From an uncultured Collinsella sp. (GTDB lineage: Bacteria; Actinomycetota; Coriobacteriia; Coriobacteriales; Coriobacteriaceae): 64,000 bases of DNA. Location: the NCBI GenBank assembly GCA_902493375.1, contig CABUPH010000010.1, forward strand, positions 13,869-77,868, in the 5' to 3' direction. This document shows, one piece after another, positions 45,045 to 52,604 of this stretch. Below the pieces are notes generated by a model, which saw only the letters and a program-made list of their open reading frames with translations, did no database searches and was not told the DNA's origin. A program made the position numbers and the translations under genes. Position 1 is the stretch's first letter; each line of letters opens with the position of its first letter.

Positions 45045-45596
45045 ATGACTACCGCCGTCCAAAAAGCCCCCATGAAAATCGCTCGCGAATGTCTTGTGCT
45101 GTTTCAGGATGCACGCCGCGCCGCCGTTGTCGATAACGTTTCTTGTAATCCCTCCGATAGCACGGGGCTGGCTTACTGCTTCGACCGTTACGACCAGTTC
45201 AAAGACGATGGCGGGCGCGTCCTGTTCCCCGTGTTGATGGCGCTGCCGCCTAGTCGTTTCGACATTCCCAAGCGCTTCGATTGCGATATTCGCTACAATA
45301 CGACCCTCACGGGTGCCGAACTTCTTCGCCGTCTCGAAGCATTCCGCGATGAATTATCGGAACTCCCCGCTTTCAATTTGGGTTGCAGGAAGGTCTATAA
45401 GAACTGGGCTGTTCGCGTGGCTCTTCGTGCAGGCTATGCGCTCTCGCATGAGAAAGATTTCCGCGATGTTTTGATTGTCTCTGGCACCAATGCCGAGGAC
45501 GCGCCCGCCGCATTTGACCCGTCCATCTTCGATGACCTGTATCCCAACGGCACCAATGCCCCCAACGGCACCAATGCCGATAGTGAGATGTTTTAA
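45045..45596 (+). CDS. Element protein with SSB-like acidic C-terminal tip
   Basis: A 183-residue soluble protein, first gene of the element. I recognise no family. It is rich in Arg/Lys and aromatic residues in its first 140 residues. The tail is acidic and disordered, with a duplicated NGTNA unit (a 15-base DNA repeat) and the end ADSEMF. A short acidic stretch followed by a final Phe is like the tip of single-stranded DNA binding proteins that recruits partners. A role in ssDNA handling during rolling-circle replication is therefore possible but unproven. The start follows AAAGGA. The next gene starts at the base after its stop. Confidence 0.7.
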   Translation: MTTAVQKAPMKIARECLVLFQDARRAAVVDNVSCNPSDSTGLAYCFDRYDQFKDDGGRVLFPVLMALPPSRFDIPKRFDCDIRYNTTLTGAELLRRLEAFRDELSELPAFNLGCRKVYKNWAVRVALRAGYALSHEKDFRDVLIVSGTNAEDAPAAFDPSIFDDLYPNGTNAPNGTNADSEMF

Positions 45597-46499
45597 ATGC
45601 TTTTGCGCCATGACCCCGCCCCGCTCGCGCATGTTCTAGATGATTTCGAGGGCGATTCTACCGAGCGGCTTACGGGCTTCACGGCTCCCGCCGTGGCAGA
45701 CCCCGACCCCGACGATGTACTCCTGTATATATACGCTTTTGCGGTACGCCGCCGTCCTCCCAAGAACTGCGACCCCGCTTTGCTTCTTTCCTATGATGGA
45801 AAGCCCCATAGCCCTCTATTCTGGGTAAAGGCGGGCAACCGCTGGCATGTCGCGCGGCTGGAAACAGACCGCAAACGCCTGTTATCCCGTGCGGGTCGCT
45901 GTGTGCGGGTGGAGCGCAATAGGGACGGTTTCCAGTTCTTTGTCCGCGTCTACCATTTGCGCAGATGGGTTTCGCTCCTGCCTTTGGCGTTTTGCGTTTT
46001 GCTGCTGGCGCTCTCGCTCACGCTTTGCGGCTCGGGGCGCTCGGGTATCGCTTTTTTTGAAGGTCAAAGCAGGACTTCGTCCGAGCGCACTAAGCCAATA
46101 CAGCAAACAGATTTCGCGTCCTACACGGCTACGCCCGACACGGTGACGTGGCGGGCGGGAGAGACACGACAGGATATATCCCTCTCATTGCCTGCTAATT
46201 GTTCAGTGGACGGCAAAGACGGGGGCAACCCCGTTTGTTCGACTGTTGCCATAGCCTGCGACCTCGATTCAAATGGAAAGTTTGAAGATTCTGAAATTGT
46301 TTGGTCTGCGACCGACCGCGATTCGGGTTCACCCCTCTACATCAGACCGGGCTTCGGAATCAATCATATCGACCTTTCAAAGCCCCTCGCCGCAGGTGAG
46401 TACCGCGCGAGGACTATCTGTCGAAGCGTGCTCTTGGACGCTCCGTCTACGTCTGCGGGGTCTGCGTCCTTTGACTGGCTGCTAAAGGTGGTCGAATAG
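45597..46499 (+). CDS. Single-pass membrane protein with cytosolic and extracellular domains
   Basis: A 300-residue protein: a cytosolic N-terminal domain (residues 1-120, with VLLYIYAFAVRRRPP and WHVARLETDRKRLL), one transmembrane helix (about 124-144) and an extracellular domain (150-300). The extracellular part has CSVDG, VCSTVAIACD, an EF-hand-like ACDLDSNGKFEDSE stretch and beta-strand character. It directly follows the SSB-tailed gene. No family is recognised. It may link an intracellular DNA machine to the cell surface. Confidence 0.65.
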   Translation: MLLRHDPAPLAHVLDDFEGDSTERLTGFTAPAVADPDPDDVLLYIYAFAVRRRPPKNCDPALLLSYDGKPHSPLFWVKAGNRWHVARLETDRKRLLSRAGRCVRVERNRDGFQFFVRVYHLRRWVSLLPLAFCVLLLALSLTLCGSGRSGIAFFEGQSRTSSERTKPIQQTDFASYTATPDTVTWRAGETRQDISLSLPANCSVDGKDGGNPVCSTVAIACDLDSNGKFEDSEIVWSATDRDSGSPLYIRPGFGINHIDLSKPLAAGEYRARTICRSVLLDAPSTSAGSASFDWLLKVVE

Positions 46500-46555
46500 C
46501 GTTCGTTGAATCCGTCTTGATCATTTTCGATGCCCGAGACGTGTTCATATAGAAG

Positions 46556-46572
46556 CCCCGCGCCGTGCGGGG
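46556..46572 (+). terminator. Small GC hairpin before the secreted-protein gene
   Basis: CCCCGC / GCGGGG around GCCGT, 57 bases after the preceding stop and 26 bases before the next start. No T-run follows; it could moderate read-through or protect the downstream mRNA. Confidence 0.4.
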
Positions 46573-46597
46573 GAAACTTCTCTGAAGGGAGAAAAAC

Positions 46598-47299
46598 ATG
46601 TTGGTAAAGAAATCGTTTATGGCTGCTACAGCCGCCCTTGCGGTAGCCGCCGCCCTCGGTACGCCGCTGGGAGCCTTTGCCGAAGCCGCGCCCATCACGG
46701 GTGAGCCTGCGAATGAGGTGCAGTCTGCTACCTCTGCCGACGATACGCTGAAGGAGAAGGCGACCGCGAACGTCGCTACGCTTATCGACACCACGGGCGG
46801 TACTTGGTCTGATGGCAAGACCACACATCCTAACGGCACCTATGTGGTGACTGTTCCCACGCGAGTCGGCTATAAAAACGTCAACGTCGGCAAGGTTGAC
46901 CTTACCGCCACTTATGACGTGAATGTTAAGGGCGTTATCGGCACGGGCGATAACATCACCTGCACCGTCTCATACAACAAGGTCATGAACGGCGCTCTGC
47001 GTGGTGCCGACGGCGGTTTGCTCGGCGGTGTAGGACCCTACGATTCGGTTGACGGCGGCAAGCTGAATGCCGAGCTTACGCAGGGAAAAACCGTCTGGAG
47101 CGGCGAAGAGGTATCAAAGCTCGCCGATGATGGCAATACCGTTGTCGGTACCTCTGGCACCGACAGTCTGCACTTCACTGGTTCCGTTCGCTCCGCTACC
47201 CAGTTTGCGGACTCCCTCAATTACTCCTTCAGTACAGGCTACGCCAATATCGGGGCTGCACTGAACAAGGTTCACGGCACCTCCAGCGACAATCATTAA
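46598..47299 (+). CDS. Secreted beta-rich protein of the mobile element
   Basis: A 233-residue protein with a clear signal peptide (SFMAATAALAVAAALGTPLGAFA, cleavage near residue 29). The mature part is Thr/Val/Gly-rich with strand-like patterns: NGTYVVTVPTRVGYKNVNVGKVDLTATYDVNVKG and HFTGSVRSATQFADSLNYSFSTGY at the end. This looks like a surface or fibre beta-sandwich protein, of a kind seen in small adhesin-like proteins of Gram-positive bacteria. GAAGGGAG precedes the start. No cell-wall anchor is seen. Function unknown. Confidence 0.7.
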   Translation: MLVKKSFMAATAALAVAAALGTPLGAFAEAAPITGEPANEVQSATSADDTLKEKATANVATLIDTTGGTWSDGKTTHPNGTYVVTVPTRVGYKNVNVGKVDLTATYDVNVKGVIGTGDNITCTVSYNKVMNGALRGADGGLLGGVGPYDSVDGGKLNAELTQGKTVWSGEEVSKLADDGNTVVGTSGTDSLHFTGSVRSATQFADSLNYSFSTGYANIGAALNKVHGTSSDNH

Positions 47300-47326
47300 C
47301 TAACTCTAACGAAAGGACTATCTATC

Positions 47327-47671
47327 ATGGCTAATATTTACCCCTCCGATGTGTCGGGCGCAAAGTGGTATCTCGCCGAAAATAAGCTTAGTTACCCGTA
47401 TGTCGACGGTGAGCGGGCTGCCACCCCTAACGGCATAAAGTACAGCGTCGTTGATGCTAAGAACGCTTACTGCCCTATTACCGTGACTATTGAGGGTTCG
47501 ACTTCCCTGCTATTTGATACCGAGAACGGCGCGGAGATTCCCGATATGTGCGAAGTCCAGTTTAGCGGGCTTGTCGTGCGTCCGTATGTCTCCAGCGCCA
47601 CGAAGCGAATTGCCTACAGCGCGAAAGCCACTGGTATTCGTCTCGTGAACCAGCCGCGAGTCAAGGAGTAG
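47327..47671 (+). CDS. Small beta-rich cytosolic protein
   Basis: A 114-residue protein without signal peptide, predicted mostly beta strand: GIKYSVVDAKNAYCPITVTIEGS, FDTENGAEIPDMCEVQFSGLVVRPYV, then IAYSAKATGIRLV. The size and the strand-loop-strand order with a final KATGIRL resemble DUF961/HelP-type single-stranded-DNA-binding accessory proteins of Tn916/ICEBs1 elements, but sequence identity is too low to be sure. AAAGGA precedes the start. A terminator follows. Confidence 0.65.
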   Translation: MANIYPSDVSGAKWYLAENKLSYPYVDGERAATPNGIKYSVVDAKNAYCPITVTIEGSTSLLFDTENGAEIPDMCEVQFSGLVVRPYVSSATKRIAYSAKATGIRLVNQPRVKE

Positions 47672-47697
47672 CGGCTCCCTAGCCGCTGCCGATTCCA

Positions 47698-47748
47698 GCC
47701 GCCCTGCGTCCCAAAACGCCAATCCCGAGATGCGGGGCGGCTCTCTTT
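47698..47748 (+). terminator. Terminator inside the mobile element
   Basis: GCCGCCCTGCGTC and GATGCGGGGCGGC pair at 11 of 13 positions, followed by TCTCTTT. It closes the first half of the element operon. Confidence 0.65.
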
Positions 47749-47779
47749 ACAATCGAACCGTTACGATTAAGGAGCCATT

Positions 47780-47974
47780 GTGCTTTATTTTATTCAAGTT
47801 TTGAGGGGAATTATCGAGAACGCGCGTTTTCACGCCGATTCGTTCAGTGATTTTCGCTATCGTCACCCCGCCATAGCCCGCGACCTCGGCGCTTTCGTTC
47901 TCGTTCTCCTGCTCGCCGCTGTCATTTGGGCGCTCTCGGCTGCTTCGGGCAACCCCTCGCCGTTCGGCTACTAG
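47780..47974 (+). CDS. Small single-pass membrane protein
   Basis: A 64-residue protein starting at GTG 47780 behind AAGGAGCC. An amphipathic, His/Arg-containing N-terminal half is followed by one membrane helix (LGAFVLVLLLAAVIWALSA, about residues 36-54) and a short tail. Size and layout fit a small conjugation accessory protein, or a major-coat-type protein if the element is an inovirus relative. No homologue recognised. Confidence 0.6.
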   Translation: MLYFIQVLRGIIENARFHADSFSDFRYRHPAIARDLGAFVLVLLLAAVIWALSAASGNPSPFGY

Positions 47975-47986
47975 GGGGGGTGCGCT

Positions 47987-48508
47987 ATGCCCAAGCCCCT
48001 GCGCATGTTTTTCGTCTCGGTGGCGGTAGCTGCCGCCCTCGTCCTAGGCTGGCTCGTTTTCGAGACTGCCCGTATCGCCGCCGCCGTCCCTCCAGCCCTG
48101 CCGCCCTTCGAGTGCTGCACCCCGTACCTTCGGGGTAGCGCCGCCGTCCCGCTCAACGCCAAGGAGTTTGACCGTTTCGACCTCCAAGACGGCTCTATGC
48201 TTTCGCTGCGTTTAGTCCCCTCTGACGGCAAGACCCCCGCTCTGCTCTTTGCCGTCCTTACCTCGCCCGATGCCGCCGCGCTGACCGTCAACTCGGCTTC
48301 GCTCGGTTCCCGTCCCGTTCTGGGGTCGTTCGCGGGTCATGGTGCCGATGTGGGCTACCGTGGCGAACCCGTAGCCCTCTGGTGCGCTTTCGAGGTGGCT
48401 CCACCTCTCCAAGACCCCTCGCCGCTTTCCGTTTCAGTGACCGCTATTAACTCTGACGGCTCCCGTTCCGTTTTCTCTCGTAAGGGGGTTCTCTCTCATG
48501 CTCTCTGA
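47987..48508 (+). CDS. Signal-anchored extracellular protein
   Basis: A 173-residue protein with an N-terminal membrane anchor or signal peptide (MFFVSVAVAAALVLGWLVFETA) and an extracellular beta-rich domain with a CC pair near residue 43. It ends 11 bases inside the FtsK-like gene, so its expression is coupled to the translocase. GGGGGG precedes the start. Function unknown; it may be the extracytoplasmic partner of the translocase. Confidence 0.65.
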   Translation: MPKPLRMFFVSVAVAAALVLGWLVFETARIAAAVPPALPPFECCTPYLRGSAAVPLNAKEFDRFDLQDGSMLSLRLVPSDGKTPALLFAVLTSPDAAALTVNSASLGSRPVLGSFAGHGADVGYRGEPVALWCAFEVAPPLQDPSPLSVSVTAINSDGSRSVFSRKGVLSHAL

Positions 48509-49973
48509 TTCCCTTCGTTCCCTGCCTGTGTTCGAGAAAGCCCGAAAGCGTCTCGATGCCCGCGATTCCGAGTTGCTTAGGAAGGGCGTTGACGTTTCCC
48601 TGACCTCGCCCGCGTCCTCGGGTTCGTTCAAGGTCGTTTTCGTCCTTTTCTCGGCTGGGCTGTCATTCGTCCTCGGCTTCAACCTGCTTATGCTCTGCGA
48701 GCGCTCGCTTTTCACCCTGCCGTTGCTGCTCCCCGCTGTGGCGCTGCTGGCGCTCTCGCTCTGGCTCGTCCTGTATGTCGCGCTGTTCGGCTCCCGCTTC
48801 GTGCCGTGCGGCTCGACCGTACGCAACTTGGAGCGGTTCCTCTATGCGAACAAGCTCTACGTCTCGCATGAGGACACGCTCTCGAATGGCACCAAACGCG
48901 AGCGTATAGATTCCTCGCTCCGTCTCCGCGTTCTCGTGAGCGGCAATATGCTGACAGTGCGCGTGTTTGATGACGGCAATGGTTACACTTCCAAGCTCTC
49001 CAAACTTGAGGACATGGGGCTTTGCTCCGTGATAGGTCGCCCGCTCGATTCCAAGTCGGCTGGCGTTGGCGCTACCGACTACGTTTTCCGTCTGCGCGAT
49101 GATGTGCGCTTGCAGGCTGTTCCCCGCCTGCTGTCCTCCGAGCCTACGGGTCGGCTCGATGCGATACCGCTCACTGGCGAGCTGTCGTGGAACTTCGCCC
49201 ACCTGCCCCATATGCTCATAGCTGGCGGCACGGGCGGGGGCAAATCAACATTTCTCTATTTTTTGATAGCAGAAGCCCTGCGGCTCGGGGACTCCAACGG
49301 TTTTGCGGGTGAGGTCTATATCTGCGACCCCAAGAACGCCGAGCTTGCATCGCTCTCGCATGTCATAGGCTCCGACCGCGTTGGCGTATCGCCCGCCCAG
49401 ATTGCCAAGGTGGTTCGGCTTTGTAGGGAAATGATGGACAGGCGCTATCAATTTATGCAGAACCCGGAGCGTTTCCGTTTCGGTGCCAACGCCTTTACCT
49501 ATGGTCTGAACCCCGTGTTCCTGATATTCGACGAGGTGGCGGCGTTCAAGGCGGCTGCGGATAAGAAAACTTTTAATGAGGTCTGGGACAACCTGACCCA
49601 GCTGGTGTTGAAAGCCCGCGCCGCCAACGTGTTCGTTATCCTCGCCATGCAGCAGCCCCGCGCCGATACCATATCGACCGACATACGCGACAACTTGGGC
49701 GCTCGCGTGTCCCTGGGTTCGCTCTCGGACGAGGGCTACCGTATGACCTTCGGCGGCTCATTCGACTTCCTGCCCATCGAGGAACGCGGCACGGGCTATA
49801 TCATGCTCGACGGCTGGGACGCTCCAAGACCTTTTAAAGCCCCGTTTGCGGACTACTCGAAGGTCGATTACCCGAAAGAGCTGAAACGGCTTTATATCGC
49901 CGCTCAACGCCGTAACGGGGTATCTGCGGACAACGCCGAGAAGGAAGAAAGCGCCGAAAGCGTGACGGATTAG
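48498..49973 (+). CDS. FtsK/SpoIIIE-type DNA translocase (Tn916 Orf21-like)
   Basis: A 491-residue translocase with two membrane helices (about 45-66 and 72-96), a linker domain and an FtsK-type motor. Walker A is GGTGGGKST (243-251), followed by EVYICDPKNAELASL; Walker B is FLIFDE (341-346). The C-terminal LGARVSLGSLSDEGYRMTFGG matches the Orf21/ConQ/TcpA coupling-protein pattern. It would pump or couple DNA at the membrane for transfer. It overlaps the upstream anchored-protein gene. A GC-rich structured region and rep follow. Confidence 0.88.
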   Translation: MLSDSLRSLPVFEKARKRLDARDSELLRKGVDVSLTSPASSGSFKVVFVLFSAGLSFVLGFNLLMLCERSLFTLPLLLPAVALLALSLWLVLYVALFGSRFVPCGSTVRNLERFLYANKLYVSHEDTLSNGTKRERIDSSLRLRVLVSGNMLTVRVFDDGNGYTSKLSKLEDMGLCSVIGRPLDSKSAGVGATDYVFRLRDDVRLQAVPRLLSSEPTGRLDAIPLTGELSWNFAHLPHMLIAGGTGGGKSTFLYFLIAEALRLGDSNGFAGEVYICDPKNAELASLSHVIGSDRVGVSPAQIAKVVRLCREMMDRRYQFMQNPERFRFGANAFTYGLNPVFLIFDEVAAFKAAADKKTFNEVWDNLTQLVLKARAANVFVILAMQQPRADTISTDIRDNLGARVSLGSLSDEGYRMTFGGSFDFLPIEERGTGYIMLDGWDAPRPFKAPFADYSKVDYPKELKRLYIAAQRRNGVSADNAEKEESAESVTD

Positions 49974-50000
49974 GAAGTAAAGCCCCTGCCGCTGGGCGAA

Positions 50001-50175
50001 CGCTCGGGGCGGGAAAGGGGGCGGCGGGCGCGGAGCGCCCAGCCGAGCGGAGCGACCCCCCGCCCCGAGCGGGCGCACGGCGGCATACTTGATTTAAATT
50101 TATAGGACATCATCTTTCCGCGGAAGTTCGCCCGATTTGGGCGGTTCCCGCTGGTGAAACCCAGTTTTCCGCGGA
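50001..50175. other. Candidate replication/transfer origin upstream of rep
   Basis: CGCTCGGGGCGGG (50001-50013) is repeated inverted at 50059-50071, giving a 71-base GC-rich stem-loop. An A+T-rich stretch (50090-50105) follows. Then TTTCCGCGGA (50115-50124) is repeated at 50166-50175, flanking a small hairpin CGCCC / GGGCG (50129-50143). The last repeat lies inside the first rep codons. Iterons plus hairpins next to an HUH Rep gene resemble a rolling-circle double-strand origin or oriT. Confidence 0.55.
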
Positions 50176-51014
50176 TGTGCCGAAGGTGGTATGTACCAGT
50201 GCGGCTCGAATGGGTCAAGACCATCGAGACACCCGCAACGATTGAGGTTTGGGAGTATTCCGCGCCCGCTGGGCGCATGTATCCCGAGAACCGCCGCGAT
50301 GATGATTCGGAAGATGAAAGCGAACGCGGGCGCAAGCCCGATGCGGCAGCTTACTACGATGCCGCGAGACGGCGGCAAAGGCACTACAGTGCCGTCCGTT
50401 GGGAGATAGCCCGCCTTATCGACTGCAATTTCGATGATGCTACGAAGTTCCTCACGCTCACGTTCGCCGATAACGTAACCGATATTAAATACTGCAACCG
50501 CGAGTTCTCCAAGTTCGTTAGGCGTTTGAACAGGCGCGTCTATAAGTCCGACGTTATGCAGGTGCGCTATCTTGCGGTATGGGAAGCCCAGAAGCGCGGT
50601 GCTATCCACTACCACGTCGTGCTGTTCAGGTTCCCGTATATCAGGGCTAAAGACCTTCGCGAGATATGGGGGCATGGTTTCGTCAAGATAAACCGTATCG
50701 ACGTTGACGAACGTCAAAACGTCGGGCGCTATATCTCCAAGTATTTCAGCAAGGACGTTGACGAGGGTTCCTACAAGCAGAAGAAGTTCTTCCGCTCGCA
50801 GAACCTGATACAGCCCATTGAGGAACGCTTTACGACTACTGAACGGCTCTCGTTCGATGGTTTCGATGTGTCTTATACGAAAGAGTACGAACAGCAGGTG
50901 CCGAACTTCGGCGATGCGGGCGGCTATGCCCCTCGCACGGTTCGTTACACCAAGATATGCAAGGAACTAGGTAAGGAGTGTGTTGGTAATGGCAACATGT
51001 GTGATGGTCGATAA
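50154..51014 (+). CDS. HUH rolling-circle replication initiator (Rep)
   Basis: A 286-residue HUH-endonuclease-type Rep. Motif 1 is FLTLTF (99-104), motif 2 the metal-binding HYH in AIHYHVVLF (152-154), and motif 3 YISKYFSKD with the nicking Tyr at 193 or 197. The pattern resembles the ORF2/G2P-type replication proteins found in small plasmids, integrative elements and filamentous phages. The start is taken as GTG 50154; ATG 50175 is an alternative, and neither has a strong ribosome site. A candidate origin lies just upstream. In AICE-like elements such a Rep allows replication after excision. Confidence 0.85.
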   Translation: MKPSFPRMCRRWYVPVRLEWVKTIETPATIEVWEYSAPAGRMYPENRRDDDSEDESERGRKPDAAAYYDAARRRQRHYSAVRWEIARLIDCNFDDATKFLTLTFADNVTDIKYCNREFSKFVRRLNRRVYKSDVMQVRYLAVWEAQKRGAIHYHVVLFRFPYIRAKDLREIWGHGFVKINRIDVDERQNVGRYISKYFSKDVDEGSYKQKKFFRSQNLIQPIEERFTTTERLSFDGFDVSYTKEYEQQVPNFGDAGGYAPRTVRYTKICKELGKECVGNGNMCDGR

Positions 51015-51204
51015 GGCTGACGTTCAGGCGCTGGGTTTCAGCGCGTCCAAGTCTGCTGACATTATCAGGGCTGCTAAAGCTCTGATGGTTTCCAAGGGGT
51101 TCGGGTTCTACGGCTCCCGCAAGGTCGGGCGCGTCCCCGCGTCCGCTGTTGCCGAGATAATCGGCGTTGACCCCGTGGGGGCGCATGATGCCAAAGACCA
51201 GTAA
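50989..51204 (+). CDS. DUF3173-type small protein (possible excisionase)
   Basis: A 71-residue protein containing QALGFSASKSADIIRAAK and FYGSRKVGRVPASAVAEIIG, the pattern of DUF3173 proteins found next to integrases in conjugative elements. ATG 50989 follows AAGGAG at 10 bases. It overlaps the rep end by 26 bases and the integrase start by 17. Position and size suggest a DNA-binding excision factor; this is an inference. Confidence 0.75.
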   Translation: MATCVMVDKADVQALGFSASKSADIIRAAKALMVSKGFGFYGSRKVGRVPASAVAEIIGVDPVGAHDAKDQ

Positions 51205-52381
51205 CGTATACCGCGACAAACGCAACGGGTCGTGGTATTTCGTGGCGAACCTCGGCACCGATGCCGAGGGCAAGCGCGTACGCCATTGGGGTCGCGGCTA
51301 CAAGACCCAGAAGGACGCGAAAGCCGCCTACGATGCGTATATGGCTGACTTCTCCAAGACCGCCGTTCGCGGCAACTCCACCATGTCATTTGGCGAGTTC
51401 TACCGCTCCTATTGGGAGCCTGACTATAGGGCGCGTGTCCGTGAAAGCACCTTCTATGCCCGCGCCGCGATTGCTCGAAAGCATTTCGGCGCTTTCGATC
51501 GCCTGCGGCTGCGGGACATTGCCCCGCCGATGGTGAAGCGGTGGCAGAACGGGCTTCTGGAGGGTCACGCGCCCTCCTACGTGCGTCTCGTGTTCGGTCA
51601 TTTCGCTACGGTTCTCGATATGGCGGTGCAGTTGGGGCTTTTGCAGCGCAACCCCGCGCGGCAGGTCGGCAATATCCCCAAACGGCACCGTGAGGTTGAT
51701 TTCTGGACGCGGGACGAGTTCGAGCGTGTAGTTGCTACCTTTGACACGTCCGAGTATTACGGGCTTTATGGCTTCACGTGCCTTTGGCTGCTCTACATGA
51801 CGGGGCTTCGGTTGGGTGAAGCCCAAGCCCTGAAATGGTCTGCTATCGACTTCGGCGAGGGTGTCCTGTCGGTGGATTGCTCGATGTATTACCGTAATGT
51901 CCGCGAGTGGAAACTGACCCCGCCAAAAACGAAAGCTGGCAAACGTGCGATAGCCCTCGATGCGCTCACGCTTGAATATCTCGAACGCTGGCGCGGCGTG
52001 CAGCGCCGTAACGTTGTGACGGACTTTGTCCTTAGCTGGAACGGTGACCCGTTCGCTAGGGATACCATTGGGCGTATCATCGACCGCCATGCGCCTATGG
52101 CTGGCGTTCATCGGATACGCCCGCACGGTCTGCGGCACAGCCATGTTGCCCTGCTCATCGCCCTTGGTGTGAATGTCTTGTCTATTGCTAACCGTCTCGG
52201 ACACCGTGACGTGAGCTTGACCCTTAACGTATATGGACACCTGATGCATGATGCCCGCCGCGAGGTTGCCCTCCGTCTCGATGATGCGTTCTCCGCACCA
52301 TCGGGCGGGCAACCGATTTGCAACCTTTCCAGCCCGAGCGACCCGCCCGAACCCGCGCGAAACGGCACCGATAGCGCCTAA
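51188..52381 (+). CDS. int: Tyrosine-family site-specific integrase
   Basis: A 397-residue Tn916/phage-type integrase. An AP2-like arm-binding N-terminus (KRNGSWYFVANLGTDAEGKR...RGYKTQKDA) is followed by a SAM-like core-binding domain and the catalytic domain. Catalytic residues are R208 (TGLRLGE), H313 and R316 (HGLRH), H339 (LGHRD) and Y349 (VYGHL), all present. ATG 51188 is chosen for its 6-base spacing from GGGGG. It ends 34 bases before attR, the usual position for an integrase acting at that site. Confidence 0.93.
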   Translation: MPKTSNVYRDKRNGSWYFVANLGTDAEGKRVRHWGRGYKTQKDAKAAYDAYMADFSKTAVRGNSTMSFGEFYRSYWEPDYRARVRESTFYARAAIARKHFGAFDRLRLRDIAPPMVKRWQNGLLEGHAPSYVRLVFGHFATVLDMAVQLGLLQRNPARQVGNIPKRHREVDFWTRDEFERVVATFDTSEYYGLYGFTCLWLLYMTGLRLGEAQALKWSAIDFGEGVLSVDCSMYYRNVREWKLTPPKTKAGKRAIALDALTLEYLERWRGVQRRNVVTDFVLSWNGDPFARDTIGRIIDRHAPMAGVHRIRPHGLRHSHVALLIALGVNVLSIANRLGHRDVSLTLNVYGHLMHDARREVALRLDDAFSAPSGGQPICNLSSPSDPPEPARNGTDSA

Positions 52382-52415
52382 AGGCGCAGGTCAAGCGTTA
52401 TCGAACTCTGATTCC

Positions 52416-52436
52416 TTATTTCGAGACCATTACCGC
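52416..52436 (+). repeat. attR direct repeat
   Basis: TTATTTCGAGAC + C + ATTACCGC, matching attL at 20 of 21 positions. It lies 34 bases after the integrase stop and about 55 bases before the recJ -10 box. Confidence 0.8.
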
Positions 52437-52490
52437 CATCGTTTGCCGAAACCGCGGCGCACCGCGGCGTTTTGCGTCCGCGCTGCACGG

Positions 52491-52496
52491 TATAAT
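52491..52496 (+). promoter_or_regulatory. Probable -10 box of the recJ fusion gene
   Basis: A perfect TATAAT 108 bases before the recJ start, downstream of attR, so the chromosomal promoter appears intact. A -35 element is not clear. Confidence 0.5.
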
Positions 52497-52604
52497 AAAT
52501 CCGTTCAACAGATCTGCCTGCCGAAGCGGGCATACACAGAGGACTCATCGCTATGAACCGTGAGAGGTATCGCGGCGACCTGCCCCTATCAGGGGTGGGT
52601 GCCT

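Larger units (their letters stand above)
44667..52436. mobile_element. Integrated rolling-circle/FtsK-type element (about 7.8 kb)
   Basis: The element is bounded by direct repeats at 44667-44687 and 52416-52436. It carries, left to right: a structured left end, an SSB-tailed protein, four or five secreted or membrane proteins, an FtsK/Orf21-type translocase, an HUH Rep, a DUF3173 protein and a tyrosine integrase whose stop is 34 bases before attR. No VirB4-type conjugation ATPase is present. The combination of Rep, FtsK-type translocase, small protein and integrase fits actinomycete integrative elements (AICEs). A filamentous-phage-like prophage is an alternative. It sits between the BASS transporter and recJ without breaking either. 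Confidence 0.85.

Noticed and set aside
45597..47671. Homology between element surface proteins and the 15-18 kb surface operon
   Set aside because: Both have beta-rich exported proteins, but no shared motif beyond general composition could be aligned by eye.
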